NCBI GenBank assembly: GCA_031406155.1 | Contig: JANOGW010000015.1 | Coordinates: 10,966-74,965 of the forward strand | Reading direction: 5' to 3' | DNA from: JACMNW01 sp031406155 | GTDB taxonomy: Bacteria; Pseudomonadota; Alphaproteobacteria; Rhodobacterales; Rhodobacteraceae | DNA: 64,000 nt | Shown: positions 1-7,473 of the stretch, one piece after another | Layout: each line of letters opens with the position of its first letter | Numbering within the stretch: position 1 is the stretch's first letter | Notes under the pieces: model-generated | What the model was told of the DNA's origin: nothing | Database searches by the model: none | Seen by the model: the letters and a program-made list of their open reading frames with translations, nothing else | Made by a program: the position numbers and the translations under genes

Positions 1-59
1 TTGTGCTTCCTTTGTTGGTGCTTTGGTACCAGCGCCGCTTGTCGGTAACAGCGCGTTCA

Positions 60-1463
60 TCAGACCTGGCCGAGCGGCAATCGAACAACAGCGTTTAGCC
101 CGCCGCCTATCCGGTTGTGCAGTTCGATGGTGCCGCCATGCGCCTGAATGATGGTGCGGGCGATGGCCAGACCCAAGCCCACGCCCCCTGTATCGCGGTT
201 GCGGGAAGCTTCTAGCCGGACGAAAGGTTCAAACACCGCCTCCAATTGCTCCTCGGGCAAACCCGGTCCTTTGTCGGCCACCGTGATTACTGCGAACCCC
301 CGCTCCTGTGTCAGGTTGACCTCAGCGGTGCCACCATAGCGCACCGCGTTGTCGATCAGGTTGCGCAGCGCGCGGTTCAGTGCATGGGGGCGGATGGTGG
401 CGGGCACGGGAGGTGAAGGGGCAAGGGTCGCGCGGTCGCCGCCCACGTCATTGACCAAGTCAGCCAGCATCTCGGTAAGATTGACGGTGGCTGCGGGTTC
501 GGTCTTGGCAACGCCCCTCGCAAACTGCAGCGTTGCTTCGACCATGGCCTGCATTTCCTCGACTAAAGCTCTCAGGCGGATGCTGTCGTCAGTTTCGTCA
601 AGCATCTCGATCCGAAGCCGCATCGCGGTTAGAGGTGAGCGCAGATCATGGCTGAGGGCCGCAAGCATATGGGTTCGCTCAGCCACAAAGCGGGTCAGGC
701 GGTCTTGCATGCGATTGAAGGCCGCTGTGGTATCGCGCACCTCTGAGGGGCCGGTCAAAGGCAGCGGGTTTGCGTCCAGCCCACGCCCCAGCCGGTCGGC
801 ACCTACCGCCAACGCGCGCATCGGGCCAACAACCCGGCGGGCCGTTCCCCATGCCACCAAAGCCACGGCTACGGCCATCAAGAACAGCGGCAGCAGGTCT
901 TGCGGCGACATTTGCAGACCGGGCCGCACGAACATCGTGCGCACATTCAGCCAATCCCCGCCGGCCAGCCGGATCGAAAGCGTCATCTCGATGGGCTCGG
1001 CATGTGCCGCAATCATCGCCTCATGCATCGGGTGCATGGCCGCAGGCATACCGTCGGGCATGGGAAGCGGCGTCATGGCAAGGGCATGGATATCTGCCAG
1101 TACCTCGCGTTCAGGCTGTCCGAGGATCTGCCGGATCTGGCCCAGGAACGGGGCCGCATCGGCACCGCTGTGCGTCGCCTGTGCGAATGCCCCCACTTCA
1201 AACCGCACCAGCGGCGAATCCGCCGACTGCAGTATTTCTGGCCGCAGATCGGCAGGCGCGTCGTCCAGCAGCAAGGCCACGTTCGCCGCCCGGCCCGCCG
1301 CCTCCAGCCCAAGGGCCGCGCGCACTGCGCGGTTACGTTCGTCGGTCAGCAGGATCAAACCAAGGCCCTGTGTGATGGCAAGCGCCAGCAGTAGCATGAC
1401 CAGCAACTGGCCACCCAAGGACTGGGGCAACACCCGGTCCAGAAAGCTGCGTGGCGGGGTCAC
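60..1463 (-). CDS. Two-component sensor histidine kinase, probably metal (copper) responsive
   Basis: Membrane sensor kinase of 467 residues that should phosphorylate the response regulator encoded just upstream. One N-terminal membrane segment (about residues 18-40) precedes a periplasmic loop with a Met/His-rich stretch (about 133-155), then a second membrane segment (about 190-207), a HAMP linker, the HisKA box SHDLRSPL with phospho-acceptor His near residue 272, and an HATPase_c domain with N-box NLIDNAVRYGG, GPGLP and GGVGLGLAIA. The GTG start overlaps the regulator stop (GTGA), so the pair is translationally coupled. The Met/His loop and the copper oxidase, EF-hand and ATPase neighbours suggest Cu sensing (inference); the kinase assignment itself is secure. 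Confidence 0.95.
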   Translation of the reverse strand: MTPPRSFLDRVLPQSLGGQLLVMLLLALAITQGLGLILLTDERNRAVRAALGLEAAGRAANVALLLDDAPADLRPEILQSADSPLVRFEVGAFAQATHSGADAAPFLGQIRQILGQPEREVLADIHALAMTPLPMPDGMPAAMHPMHEAMIAAHAEPIEMTLSIRLAGGDWLNVRTMFVRPGLQMSPQDLLPLFLMAVAVALVAWGTARRVVGPMRALAVGADRLGRGLDANPLPLTGPSEVRDTTAAFNRMQDRLTRFVAERTHMLAALSHDLRSPLTAMRLRIEMLDETDDSIRLRALVEEMQAMVEATLQFARGVAKTEPAATVNLTEMLADLVNDVGGDRATLAPSPPVPATIRPHALNRALRNLIDNAVRYGGTAEVNLTQERGFAVITVADKGPGLPEEQLEAVFEPFVRLEASRNRDTGGVGLGLAIARTIIQAHGGTIELHNRIGGGLNAVVRLPLGQV

Positions 1464-2185
1464 GGCAACTCCTTCACATCGGTGGCCAGACTGTAGCCAC
1501 CGCCCCAGACCGTGGCGATCAGCGCAGGCTTGGCGGGATCAGCCTCGATCTTGCGGCGCAGGCGGCTGATCTGGTTGTCAATGGTGCGGTCGAACACCTG
1601 TGCCGCACGCCCCGAGGTCAGGTCGAGCAGTTGATCGCGGCTGAGCACAAAGCGCGGGCGTTCCAGAAACACCGTGAGCAAGCGGAATTCAGCGGTGGTC
1701 AGGGCGACCTCTGCGCCATCTGTATCGGTCAGGGTCCGGCGATCCGGGTCCAGCACCCAGCGGTCGAACGCGAGCCTGTGCCCGGCAAAGGTGCCGCCAG
1801 TCACCTCGGCCCGATCCGAGCGGCGCAGGATTGCCTTGATCCGGGCCAGCAGTTCGCGCGGGTTGAAGGGCTTGGGCAAATAGTCATCAGCCCCGACCTC
1901 AAGACCTACGATTCGGTCGGTTTCATCGCCAAGGGCTGTCAGCATCAGGATCGCCATGGGGCCAGCGGCGCGCAAGCGGCGACAAACCGATAGCCCGTCC
2001 TCGCCCGGCATCATCACATCCAGCACGATCAGATCGAACTGACCGACCTTCAGCGCCGCATCCATTGCGATGGCATTCGCGGCGGAGGTCGCGCGCATGC
2101 CGTTCTTTTCCAGATACTTGACCAGCGCATCGCGAATATCGCGGTGGTCGTCGACGATCAGGATATGGGGTGGCTTGCTTGTCAT
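1460..2185 (-). CDS. OmpR/PhoB-family response regulator
   Basis: DNA-binding partner of the adjacent kinase. The receiver domain begins HILIVDDHRDIR, with phospho-acceptor Asp in LIVLDVMMPGEDG and the conserved Lys in YLPKPFNPREL; a C-terminal winged helix (TTAEFRLL, then FDRTIDNQISRLRRKIE) follows. I place the start at the ATG at 2185 because an AGGAG lies 5 bases upstream. The frame stays open to 2305, but the extra N-terminal residues do not resemble a receiver. The gene is divergent from the Met-rich EF-hand gene, and the shared intergenic region carries a dyad that may be its operator. Confidence 0.95.
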   Translation of the reverse strand: MTSKPPHILIVDDHRDIRDALVKYLEKNGMRATSAANAIAMDAALKVGQFDLIVLDVMMPGEDGLSVCRRLRAAGPMAILMLTALGDETDRIVGLEVGADDYLPKPFNPRELLARIKAILRRSDRAEVTGGTFAGHRLAFDRWVLDPDRRTLTDTDGAEVALTTAEFRLLTVFLERPRFVLSRDQLLDLTSGRAAQVFDRTIDNQISRLRRKIEADPAKPALIATVWGGGYSLATDVKELP

Positions 2186-2240
2186 CATCTCTCCTGACCT
2201 GGACCCTAACAGATTGCGCCACCCATGCGCGCAGGCGTTT

Positions 2241-2273
2241 GTCGCAATCCGTCGCAAGACCCGACCTTGCGAC
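2241..2273. promoter_or_regulatory. Candidate response-regulator operator (GTCGCAA repeats)
   Basis: GTCGCAAG (2251-2258) and CTTGCGAC (2266-2273) form a perfect 8-bp inverted repeat with a 7-bp gap. Another GTCGCAA sits at 2241, exactly 10 bp before the first arm, which is the direct-repeat spacing typical of OmpR-family sites. It lies between the divergent regulator and EF-hand genes. The repeat is directly visible; binding by the adjacent regulator is inference. Confidence 0.5.
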
Positions 2274-2365
2274 AGTTTGATACAAAAGACCGCTGGGGCT
2301 GACAAACCTGTGGGACATCTGCCCCCCAGATTGGCCTTATCGCAATTCCAATCAGGAGAGTCAGA

Positions 2366-2878
2366 ATGAAACGTTCAACCAAATTCGTCCTTGCCGCCGT
2401 TGCAGCCCTTGGGGTGGCCGCCGTTGCCGTGCCGGTGATCGCCCAGCAGGGGCAGATGCAACATGACGGGATGATGGGCGATGGCATGGGCATGATGGGC
2501 GGCCACGACGGCATGATGGGTGGCGGCATGGGGATGATGGGCATGATGGGTGGCGCCCAAAGCCATGCCATGGCGACCTTTGATGCCAACAAGGATGGCA
2601 CGCTCAGCCCCGAAGAAATGACGGCTGGGATTCAGGCCGAACTCAAGACCTACGACACCGATGCAAACGGGTCTTTGTCGCTGGAAGAATTCGCCGTTAT
2701 GCATGCGGCCCACACGCGGCCGATGACCGTGCGCGCCTTCCAGATGCACGACGCCGATGGTGACGCCCAAGTGACCGAGGCCGAGATGACGGCAATGTCT
2801 GCGATGATGCAGGACCACATGGGCGGCCAGCAGAACGGCATGCCCGGCATGGGCAAAGGCATGATGGACGCCAACTGA
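2366..2878 (+). CDS. Secreted Met-rich EF-hand protein
   Basis: A 170-residue exported protein: a Sec signal peptide (KRSTKFVLAAVAALGVAAVAV, cleavage likely after VIAQQ) is followed by a Met/Gly/His-rich segment (MMGDGMGMMGG and related repeats, about residues 32-63). Three EF-hand-like loops follow: DANKDGTLSPEE, DTDANGSLSLEE and DADGDAQVTEAE. The C terminus is again Met-rich. EF-hands imply Ca2+ binding; the Met clusters resemble Cu(I)-binding stretches of periplasmic copper proteins. It is the first gene rightward from the two-component system. A copper-chaperone or buffer role is inference from composition and neighbours. Confidence 0.85.
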   Translation: MKRSTKFVLAAVAALGVAAVAVPVIAQQGQMQHDGMMGDGMGMMGGHDGMMGGGMGMMGMMGGAQSHAMATFDANKDGTLSPEEMTAGIQAELKTYDTDANGSLSLEEFAVMHAAHTRPMTVRAFQMHDADGDAQVTEAEMTAMSAMMQDHMGGQQNGMPGMGKGMMDAN

Positions 2879-2885
2879 GATCAAA

Positions 2886-2926
2886 GCGGCCCCCGGCATC
2901 TGGCCTTGCCGGATTTCGGGGGCCGC
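2886..2926 (+). terminator. Strong intercistronic hairpin (terminator or attenuator)
   Basis: GCGGCCCCCG (2886-2895) pairs perfectly with CGGGGGCCGC (2917-2926) around a 21-nt loop, between the EF-hand gene and the small membrane peptide. No T-run follows, so it may attenuate or stabilise the upstream message rather than fully terminate it. Confidence 0.5.
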
Positions 2927-2950
2927 ACCATCACAGGATAGGAGGCGGCG

Positions 2951-3067
2951 ATGATGAACGGATACAACATGGGCTGGGGCATGGGCTTTGGCTGGCTTTG
3001 GATGGCGGTCGTTCTGGTTGTGGTCGGCTTGGCTATCGCCGCCCTGATCAAATACCTACGCAAGTGA
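2951..3067 (+). CDS. Small single-span membrane protein (38 aa)
   Basis: A short ORF starting ATG ATG, preceded by GGAGG about 5 bases upstream. It begins MMNGYNMGWGMGFGWLWM, has one hydrophobic helix (about residues 15-34) and ends KYLRK. The Met/Trp/Gly-rich N terminus and Lys/Arg C terminus suggest an inner-membrane microprotein. It lies between the EF-hand and DUF302 genes on the same strand, with only 16 bases to the next start, so it is probably part of the same copper-related operon. Function unknown. Confidence 0.6.
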   Translation: MMNGYNMGWGMGFGWLWMAVVLVVVGLAIAALIKYLRK

Positions 3068-3083
3068 CAGAATAAGGAGTGCG

Positions 3084-3473
3084 ATGATGACCTACACCTT
3101 CAACCGTCTGCTGACCGGGGTCAGCTTTGCCGAGGCCGATGCGCGCACCCGCAAGGCACTGGGCGAAAGCGGCTTTGGCGTTCTGACCGAAATCGACGTC
3201 GCCGCGACCATGAAGAAAAAGCTGGATGTTGAGATGCCGCCCTATCTGATCCTGGGGGCGTGCAACCCCAAGATGGCCTTTCAGGCCATCGGGATCGAAC
3301 CGCGCGTCGGTGCGATGTTGCCCTGCAATGTGATCCTGAGGGCGGTTGACGGCGGGGTAGAGGTCAGCGCGATCGACCCTGTCGCCTCGATGCGGGCCAT
3401 CGACAACCCTGCCCTCCATGCCGTGGCGGGACAAGTGCGTGACCTGTTGGCCAAGGCGGTGGCTGCGATCTGA
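3084..3473 (+). CDS. DUF302 domain protein
   Basis: A 129-residue cytosolic protein matching the DUF302 fold: the N-terminal strand-helix (TFNRLLTGVSFAEADARTRKAL) leads to GFGVLTEIDVAATMKKKL, then YLILGACNPKMAFQAI and a central PCNVILR segment. DUF302 proteins are small, of uncertain function, and recur beside sulfur- and metal-handling genes. The Cys in GACNPK and in LPCNV are the family's usual positions. Start ATG ATG with GGAG upstream. Family call firm; role unknown. Confidence 0.85.
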   Translation: MMTYTFNRLLTGVSFAEADARTRKALGESGFGVLTEIDVAATMKKKLDVEMPPYLILGACNPKMAFQAIGIEPRVGAMLPCNVILRAVDGGVEVSAIDPVASMRAIDNPALHAVAGQVRDLLAKAVAAI

Positions 3474-3578
3474 ATTGGAATGGTGCCGACAGACCAGGAA
3501 GGTATAGATCGTCGTTTAAGTTTGGCCGCGATGCCGGGCGTTCGTTCTGAAGCGATCTTGGGAAAATGGTTTCGAAAT

Positions 3579-4841
3579 ATGGATGACCAAAAGGCGCGCG
3601 CCGCGACAACGACGGAAGCTGAGCTGCCGCTGTTTGTCTTGCCAGTGCTGATGTTGGCAGTGTTCACGATTTCGGTTGGTTTCGGGGTTTTGCTGCCGCA
3701 ACTTCCGGCCCTGATTGAGCGTTTTCTAGGTACCAGCAGCACGCCTGTTCAAGTGTCACGCGCCACTGGCCTGTTAACCGCGCTTTACATGTTTGCGCTA
3801 TTTGTCTGTGCGCCGGTCTGGGGGCGGCTGTCTGACCACTTGGGAAGGCGGGCTGTCCTTTTAGTCGGGTTGGTGGGTTTTGGCGCGACGATGATCGCCT
3901 TTGGTTTTTTCGCAACCCTGACCGCGGTTTATGTAGAGCGCGCGCTGAGCGGCGTCTTTGCGGCGGCGGTCACACCGGTTGCGCTTGCAGCAGTAACGGA
4001 TTTCACAACAACCAAAGCGGCGCTGGGGCGCAGGTTGACCTTTGTCAGTCTGGCCGGGATCTCGGGGTTTCTGCTGGGGCCGACGCTGGGCGTTGCGCTG
4101 ACGCGCAGCTCGGGCGACATTGACGGAGCGGCTGGCGCGTTGGCGGTGCCGCTGGTGGCGACGGGTGGACTGGCGCTGTTCGCGGCGCTGGCGGTGGCGT
4201 TCATGTTGCCCGCTACCGGATCAACTCCCCGCGTTGCCCGTGAGGCGCCCAATGTCACGGACCCGAGTCTGGTGCTGCGACTTCTGGCGCTGGGTTTTGT
4301 GGTATCTGCCGGGGTTGCTGTGTTCGAGGTCGGGCTGGCGTTGCGCGGCAAACAGGAACTGGGTCTGACACCGGCACAGATTTCCCTGATGTTTACATTG
4401 TGCTCAGTGGTGATGATCGTGGTGCAGGCGGCGGTGTTTTCGCCGCTTCTCAAGCCGGACTCCACCCGCTGGCTGATTGCTCCAGCCTTTGCGGTGATGG
4501 GAGCGGGCCTGTTTGCAGTGCCATTGGCTGTGGAGTTCGGTATGATGCTGGCGATGATTGTTACTGTCGCGGCCAGTGCCGGGATTTTGTCGCCAATACT
4601 GACCTACTGGATAGCTAGTCACGCAGGCCACAAATCCGGCGCTGATCTTGGCAAGCAGACCTCGGCGTCCAGCTTGGGTGCGGCGTTCGGATCGGCGGCA
4701 GGCGGACTGCTTTACAACGTATCATGGTTGCCCAACGCCGCCTTCGTCCTGATGGCAGGCGTGGTATTGGTGGCGGTCTGGCCCAGCCTTTGGCTACCGG
4801 GACGGTTGGTGCCAAAACGAAGCACAACCTCGCCCGCCTGA
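3579..4841 (+). CDS. Major facilitator superfamily transporter
   Basis: About 420 residues with roughly twelve hydrophobic segments and the MFS loop motif GRLSDHLGRRAVLL after the second helix, so a proton-driven exporter of the drug-efflux type is likely. The frame is open from 3480, but the first 33 residues there are hydrophilic and unlike MFS termini, so I prefer the ATG at 3579 (MDDQKARAA), followed directly by helix 1. Neither start has a clear ribosome site. The substrate cannot be read from sequence; the copper/redox neighbours do not prove metal transport. Confidence 0.85.
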   Translation: MDDQKARAATTTEAELPLFVLPVLMLAVFTISVGFGVLLPQLPALIERFLGTSSTPVQVSRATGLLTALYMFALFVCAPVWGRLSDHLGRRAVLLVGLVGFGATMIAFGFFATLTAVYVERALSGVFAAAVTPVALAAVTDFTTTKAALGRRLTFVSLAGISGFLLGPTLGVALTRSSGDIDGAAGALAVPLVATGGLALFAALAVAFMLPATGSTPRVAREAPNVTDPSLVLRLLALGFVVSAGVAVFEVGLALRGKQELGLTPAQISLMFTLCSVVMIVVQAAVFSPLLKPDSTRWLIAPAFAVMGAGLFAVPLAVEFGMMLAMIVTVAASAGILSPILTYWIASHAGHKSGADLGKQTSASSLGAAFGSAAGGLLYNVSWLPNAAFVLMAGVVLVAVWPSLWLPGRLVPKRSTTSPA

Positions 4842-4914
4842 ATCGGCAGCAAATTGCAAATCAGCGGTTAGCATCGCAACGATTCGCCATAGGCGCGTGA
4901 TCAGACGATCAGAA

Positions 4915-5622
4915 CCGGCCCAAAGCCATCTTTGGCAATGCCACAACGATGCAGAAATTGCGACTGGACACCACGGGGCTGAGGCGCAGTCGATGCCCTG
5001 CGCACCTCCGGCAAAACTGCGATGTTCATCGCCCTTGACGGCTTATTGGCTGGGATTGTGGCGGTGGCCGACCCGATCAAGGACAGCACTGTTCCGGCGA
5101 TTGAGGCCCTGCATGCGCTTGGCTTGCGGGTGATAATGGCAAAGGGCGATAAATTTCGCACCGCAAAGGCGGTCGCGGCCAGGCTGGGCATAGATGAGTG
5201 CGCGCCGGAGTTTTGCCCGAGGACAAGAAGGCGCTGATTGATGCCTTGCACTCTCATGGGGGCATGATCGAAATAGCGGGTGACGGGGTGAACGACGCCC
5301 TCGCCCTTACGCCGCTGACTTGGGCATCGCCATGGGCACTGGCACCGATGGGGCGATGGACGGAAGGCGGATCAAGCTCTTGGGCGGCGAACTGATGGGT
5401 ATGGTGCGGCCACGTAAATTGGCGAAAGCGATGCTGCGCGACATCAAGCTGAACCTGTTCTTCGCCCCTGGATACAATGATGCTGGAATCCCGATTGCAG
5501 CGGGGGTACGGTAGTCGTTTATCGGGACTTTTCTGTCGCCGACGATTGCGGAGGCGGCGATGAGCCTGTCATCTGTTTTAGTCATCACGATCGACCTGCA
5601 TTTGCGGCGCGTAGAATTGTGA
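4915..5622 (+). pseudogene. Decayed copper-type P-type ATPase (C-terminal remnant)
   Basis: Pieces of a P1B ATPase are spread over several frames: FGNATTMQKL, then MFIALDGLLAGIVAVADPIKDS with the following helix, then VLPEDKKALIDAL and AGDGVNDALAL (the hinge GDGxND), then MGIAMGTGTDGAM and finally FLSPTIAEAAMSLSSV to a stop at 5622. At least three frame changes separate them, and the usual MVTGDN is altered to MAKGDK. The metal-binding, first membrane and phosphorylation (DKTGT) parts are missing. The exporter of this copper island has been lost here. Confidence 0.85.
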
Positions 5623-6407
5623 TCCAAGCTACAGGACCATGGCGGCGGCGTGCAGTGATGTCAGGAGCCGCGCTTGCTATGGCTGGATGGGTTGTTGCAG
5701 CCCCTCGTCTTGTTAATCTATGGCCCTCGCCTTTGATCTATCGCGACATCCCGGGGCTGGCACCATTTCGCGAGTTGGAAACTTTGGGCAGTTTGTCGAC
5801 TGGCGCTGGTTTGTTCGTGGGGATCGACGCTTTAGCCACGCTGGACCTGGCGCGCGACGCGCGAATTGCTGCGGTGCGCGCCGATCCCTGCACCGCTCTG
5901 TTTGGCCCACAAGCGGTCCCGCGACTGCCAGTCGCCTTCTTTTCAGATTTCAACTGCCCGATCTGCCGGGTGCTAGATGCGATCTTGCTCGGTTATGATG
6001 CCGCGCATCCCAATACGATCCGGATCGTCCGCCATGAACTGCCCTTGCTCGGAGCGGCGTCCAGCATTGCCAGCCAAGCAGTTCTGGCCGCCGACCGGCA
6101 AGGTGGCTATCAGGCGATGCATGATCGGCTGATGCGGACACGCATGGTCACGGACATGAATTTAGTGGTCGCCATCGCGGATTCGATCGGCCTGAACGGG
6201 CAACGCGTTGTGGCCGACATGCAGACGCAAGAGATTGCTTCCGCCCTCGACAGGTCAAAGGCGGCAGCATCGGTGTTTGGGTTTTATGGCACCCCCTCCA
6301 CCGTCATCGGCCGCACCGTGTTTATGGGGGCCATCCCGGCGGCAGATGTAGCGCAGATCATCGAGGCCGAGCTGGAAGCTTTGCCTATGGCCTGCAACAA
6401 GGGTTAA
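5619..6407 (+). CDS. DsbA-like periplasmic thioredoxin-fold protein
   Basis: A 262-residue protein with a hydrophobic N-terminal anchor or signal (about residues 14-32) and a thioredoxin/DsbA fold: FFSDFNCPICRVLDAIL carries the CPIC redox pair, and GTPSTVIG near the end supplies the cis-Pro loop. It probably oxidises or isomerises disulfides in the periplasm. The GTG start overlaps the stop of the P-ATPase remnant; a later ATG at 5658 is equally possible, since neither has a good ribosome site. The gap before it is mutational debris, so its original promoter context is uncertain. Confidence 0.8.
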   Translation: MIQATGPWRRRAVMSGAALAMAGWVVAAPRLVNLWPSPLIYRDIPGLAPFRELETLGSLSTGAGLFVGIDALATLDLARDARIAAVRADPCTALFGPQAVPRLPVAFFSDFNCPICRVLDAILLGYDAAHPNTIRIVRHELPLLGAASSIASQAVLAADRQGGYQAMHDRLMRTRMVTDMNLVVAIADSIGLNGQRVVADMQTQEIASALDRSKAAASVFGFYGTPSTVIGRTVFMGAIPAADVAQIIEAELEALPMACNKG

Positions 6408-6424
6408 GCGCCACGCGGTCTGCT

Positions 6425-6865
6425 TCACGCTGGCCAGTTTTGCCAGACCAACACGATCAGCCCGTAACGCAACACCTTGCCGACAGCGACGAAGATCAAA
6501 AACTGCCCGATGGACACCCTCATGATCCCCGCCACCAGCGTCAGCGGGTCACCGATGATCGGCACCCACGACAGCAACAGCGACCAGATGCCATAGCGGG
6601 CGAACCAAGCCTGTGCGCGTGCGTTGGTGGCATCCTTAATTGGAAACCATGATCGGTCCTTGAATATCAGAAAACATCGCCCCATGCCCCAATTCACAGT
6701 CGCACCTGCAATGTTGCCAAGCGAGGCCGCTGTGACCAGCAGCGCGGGCTTTCCGGTGCCGCTGGCCAGAAAGCCAAGCAGCACAGCCTCGGACGAGCCG
6801 GGCAAAAGCGTGGCCGACAGGAATGCCGATCCGAACAGCAGCCAACAGGCGGCAAGGACGGTCAT
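6425..6865 (-). CDS. YqaA/DedA-like (SNARE-associated) membrane protein
   Basis: A 146-residue integral membrane protein with four or five hydrophobic segments. It resembles the YqaA branch of the SNARE-associated/DedA family: SATLLPGSSEAVLLG near the N terminus, ASLGNIAGATVNWGMGR in the middle, and a C-terminal GDPLTLVAGIMR. Family members are thought to act in membrane lipid handling or envelope homeostasis. It is the last gene of the reverse-strand operon with the TlpA-like protein (24-bp gap) and the multicopper oxidase. Confidence 0.8.
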   Translation of the reverse strand: MTVLAACWLLFGSAFLSATLLPGSSEAVLLGFLASGTGKPALLVTAASLGNIAGATVNWGMGRCFLIFKDRSWFPIKDATNARAQAWFARYGIWSLLLSWVPIIGDPLTLVAGIMRVSIGQFLIFVAVGKVLRYGLIVLVWQNWPA

Positions 6866-6889
6866 GTGGCATTGCTCTCAGATATGCCA

Positions 6890-7411
6890 TCACCCCGCAT
6901 CGATGACGCTTTCTATCTGCGCGATTGCCGCAGGTTTGTCCCACTTTGCGGGGCCAAAAATACGGGAAATTTCGCGCCCCTTACGGTCGATCAACAGCGT
7001 TGTCGGCAGGCCAAATGCGGCGAAGGCCAGTTGAATCCTCAGATCTTCACCCCAATAGAGCCCAAGGTCGCGAATACCAATCTCGCTGTAAAAGCTCCGT
7101 GCCGCGTCAATCCCTTCTCTATCAATCGACATCGGCAAAACCAAGAAATCAGAGCCACCGAGTTTACGTTGCAAGGCATCAAGCGCAGGCATTTCTTCGC
7201 GGCAGGGCGGACACCATTTGGCCCAGATGTTCAGCAACACGACGCGGCCCACAAAGTCAGAAAGCAACAGGTCGCGCCCATTGCCGTCCTTGAACGGCGG
7301 CGAAAGCAACGGCACCGGATCATCGCCAAGCGTGAACGGCGGGCGGGCAAAAGCGGGTTTGGCCATGAGGGCAAACACCAAGGTGGAGAGCAAAATGTCG
7401 CTTCTTTTCAT
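6890..7411 (-). CDS. TlpA-like thiol:disulfide oxidoreductase
   Basis: A 173-residue secreted thioredoxin-like protein: signal peptide (LLSTLVFALMAKPAFA), then a redoxin domain with WAKWCPPCREEMPAL carrying the WCPPC pair and FGLPTTLLIDRKGRE carrying the cis-Pro. It would reduce periplasmic thiols, for example copper-site cysteines or cytochrome apoproteins. AAGGAG precedes the start. It follows the multicopper oxidase on the same strand after a 62-bp gap that contains a perfect 12-bp hairpin. Confidence 0.9.
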   Translation of the reverse strand: MKRSDILLSTLVFALMAKPAFARPPFTLGDDPVPLLSPPFKDGNGRDLLLSDFVGRVVLLNIWAKWCPPCREEMPALDALQRKLGGSDFLVLPMSIDREGIDAARSFYSEIGIRDLGLYWGEDLRIQLAFAAFGLPTTLLIDRKGREISRIFGPAKWDKPAAIAQIESVIDAG

Positions 7412-7431
7412 AGCGGTCTCCTTTCGCCGAA

Positions 7432-7461
7432 GGGCCTGCCCGGGCGATGCCGGGCAGGCCC
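7432..7461 (-). terminator. Perfect 12-bp intercistronic stem-loop
   Basis: GGGCCTGCCCGG (7432-7443) pairs completely with CCGGGCAGGCCC (7450-7461) around a 6-nt loop, between the multicopper oxidase stop and the TlpA-like start. There is no T-run on either side, so it probably sets differential expression (attenuation or mRNA protection) within the operon. Confidence 0.55.
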
Positions 7462-7473
7462 ATTGCTTGGCGC

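Noticed and set aside
349..1569. A 406-codon forward frame opposite the sensor kinase
   Set aside because: Antisense of a conserved kinase gene in GC-rich DNA; low-complexity Arg/Ser/Ala product without domains.
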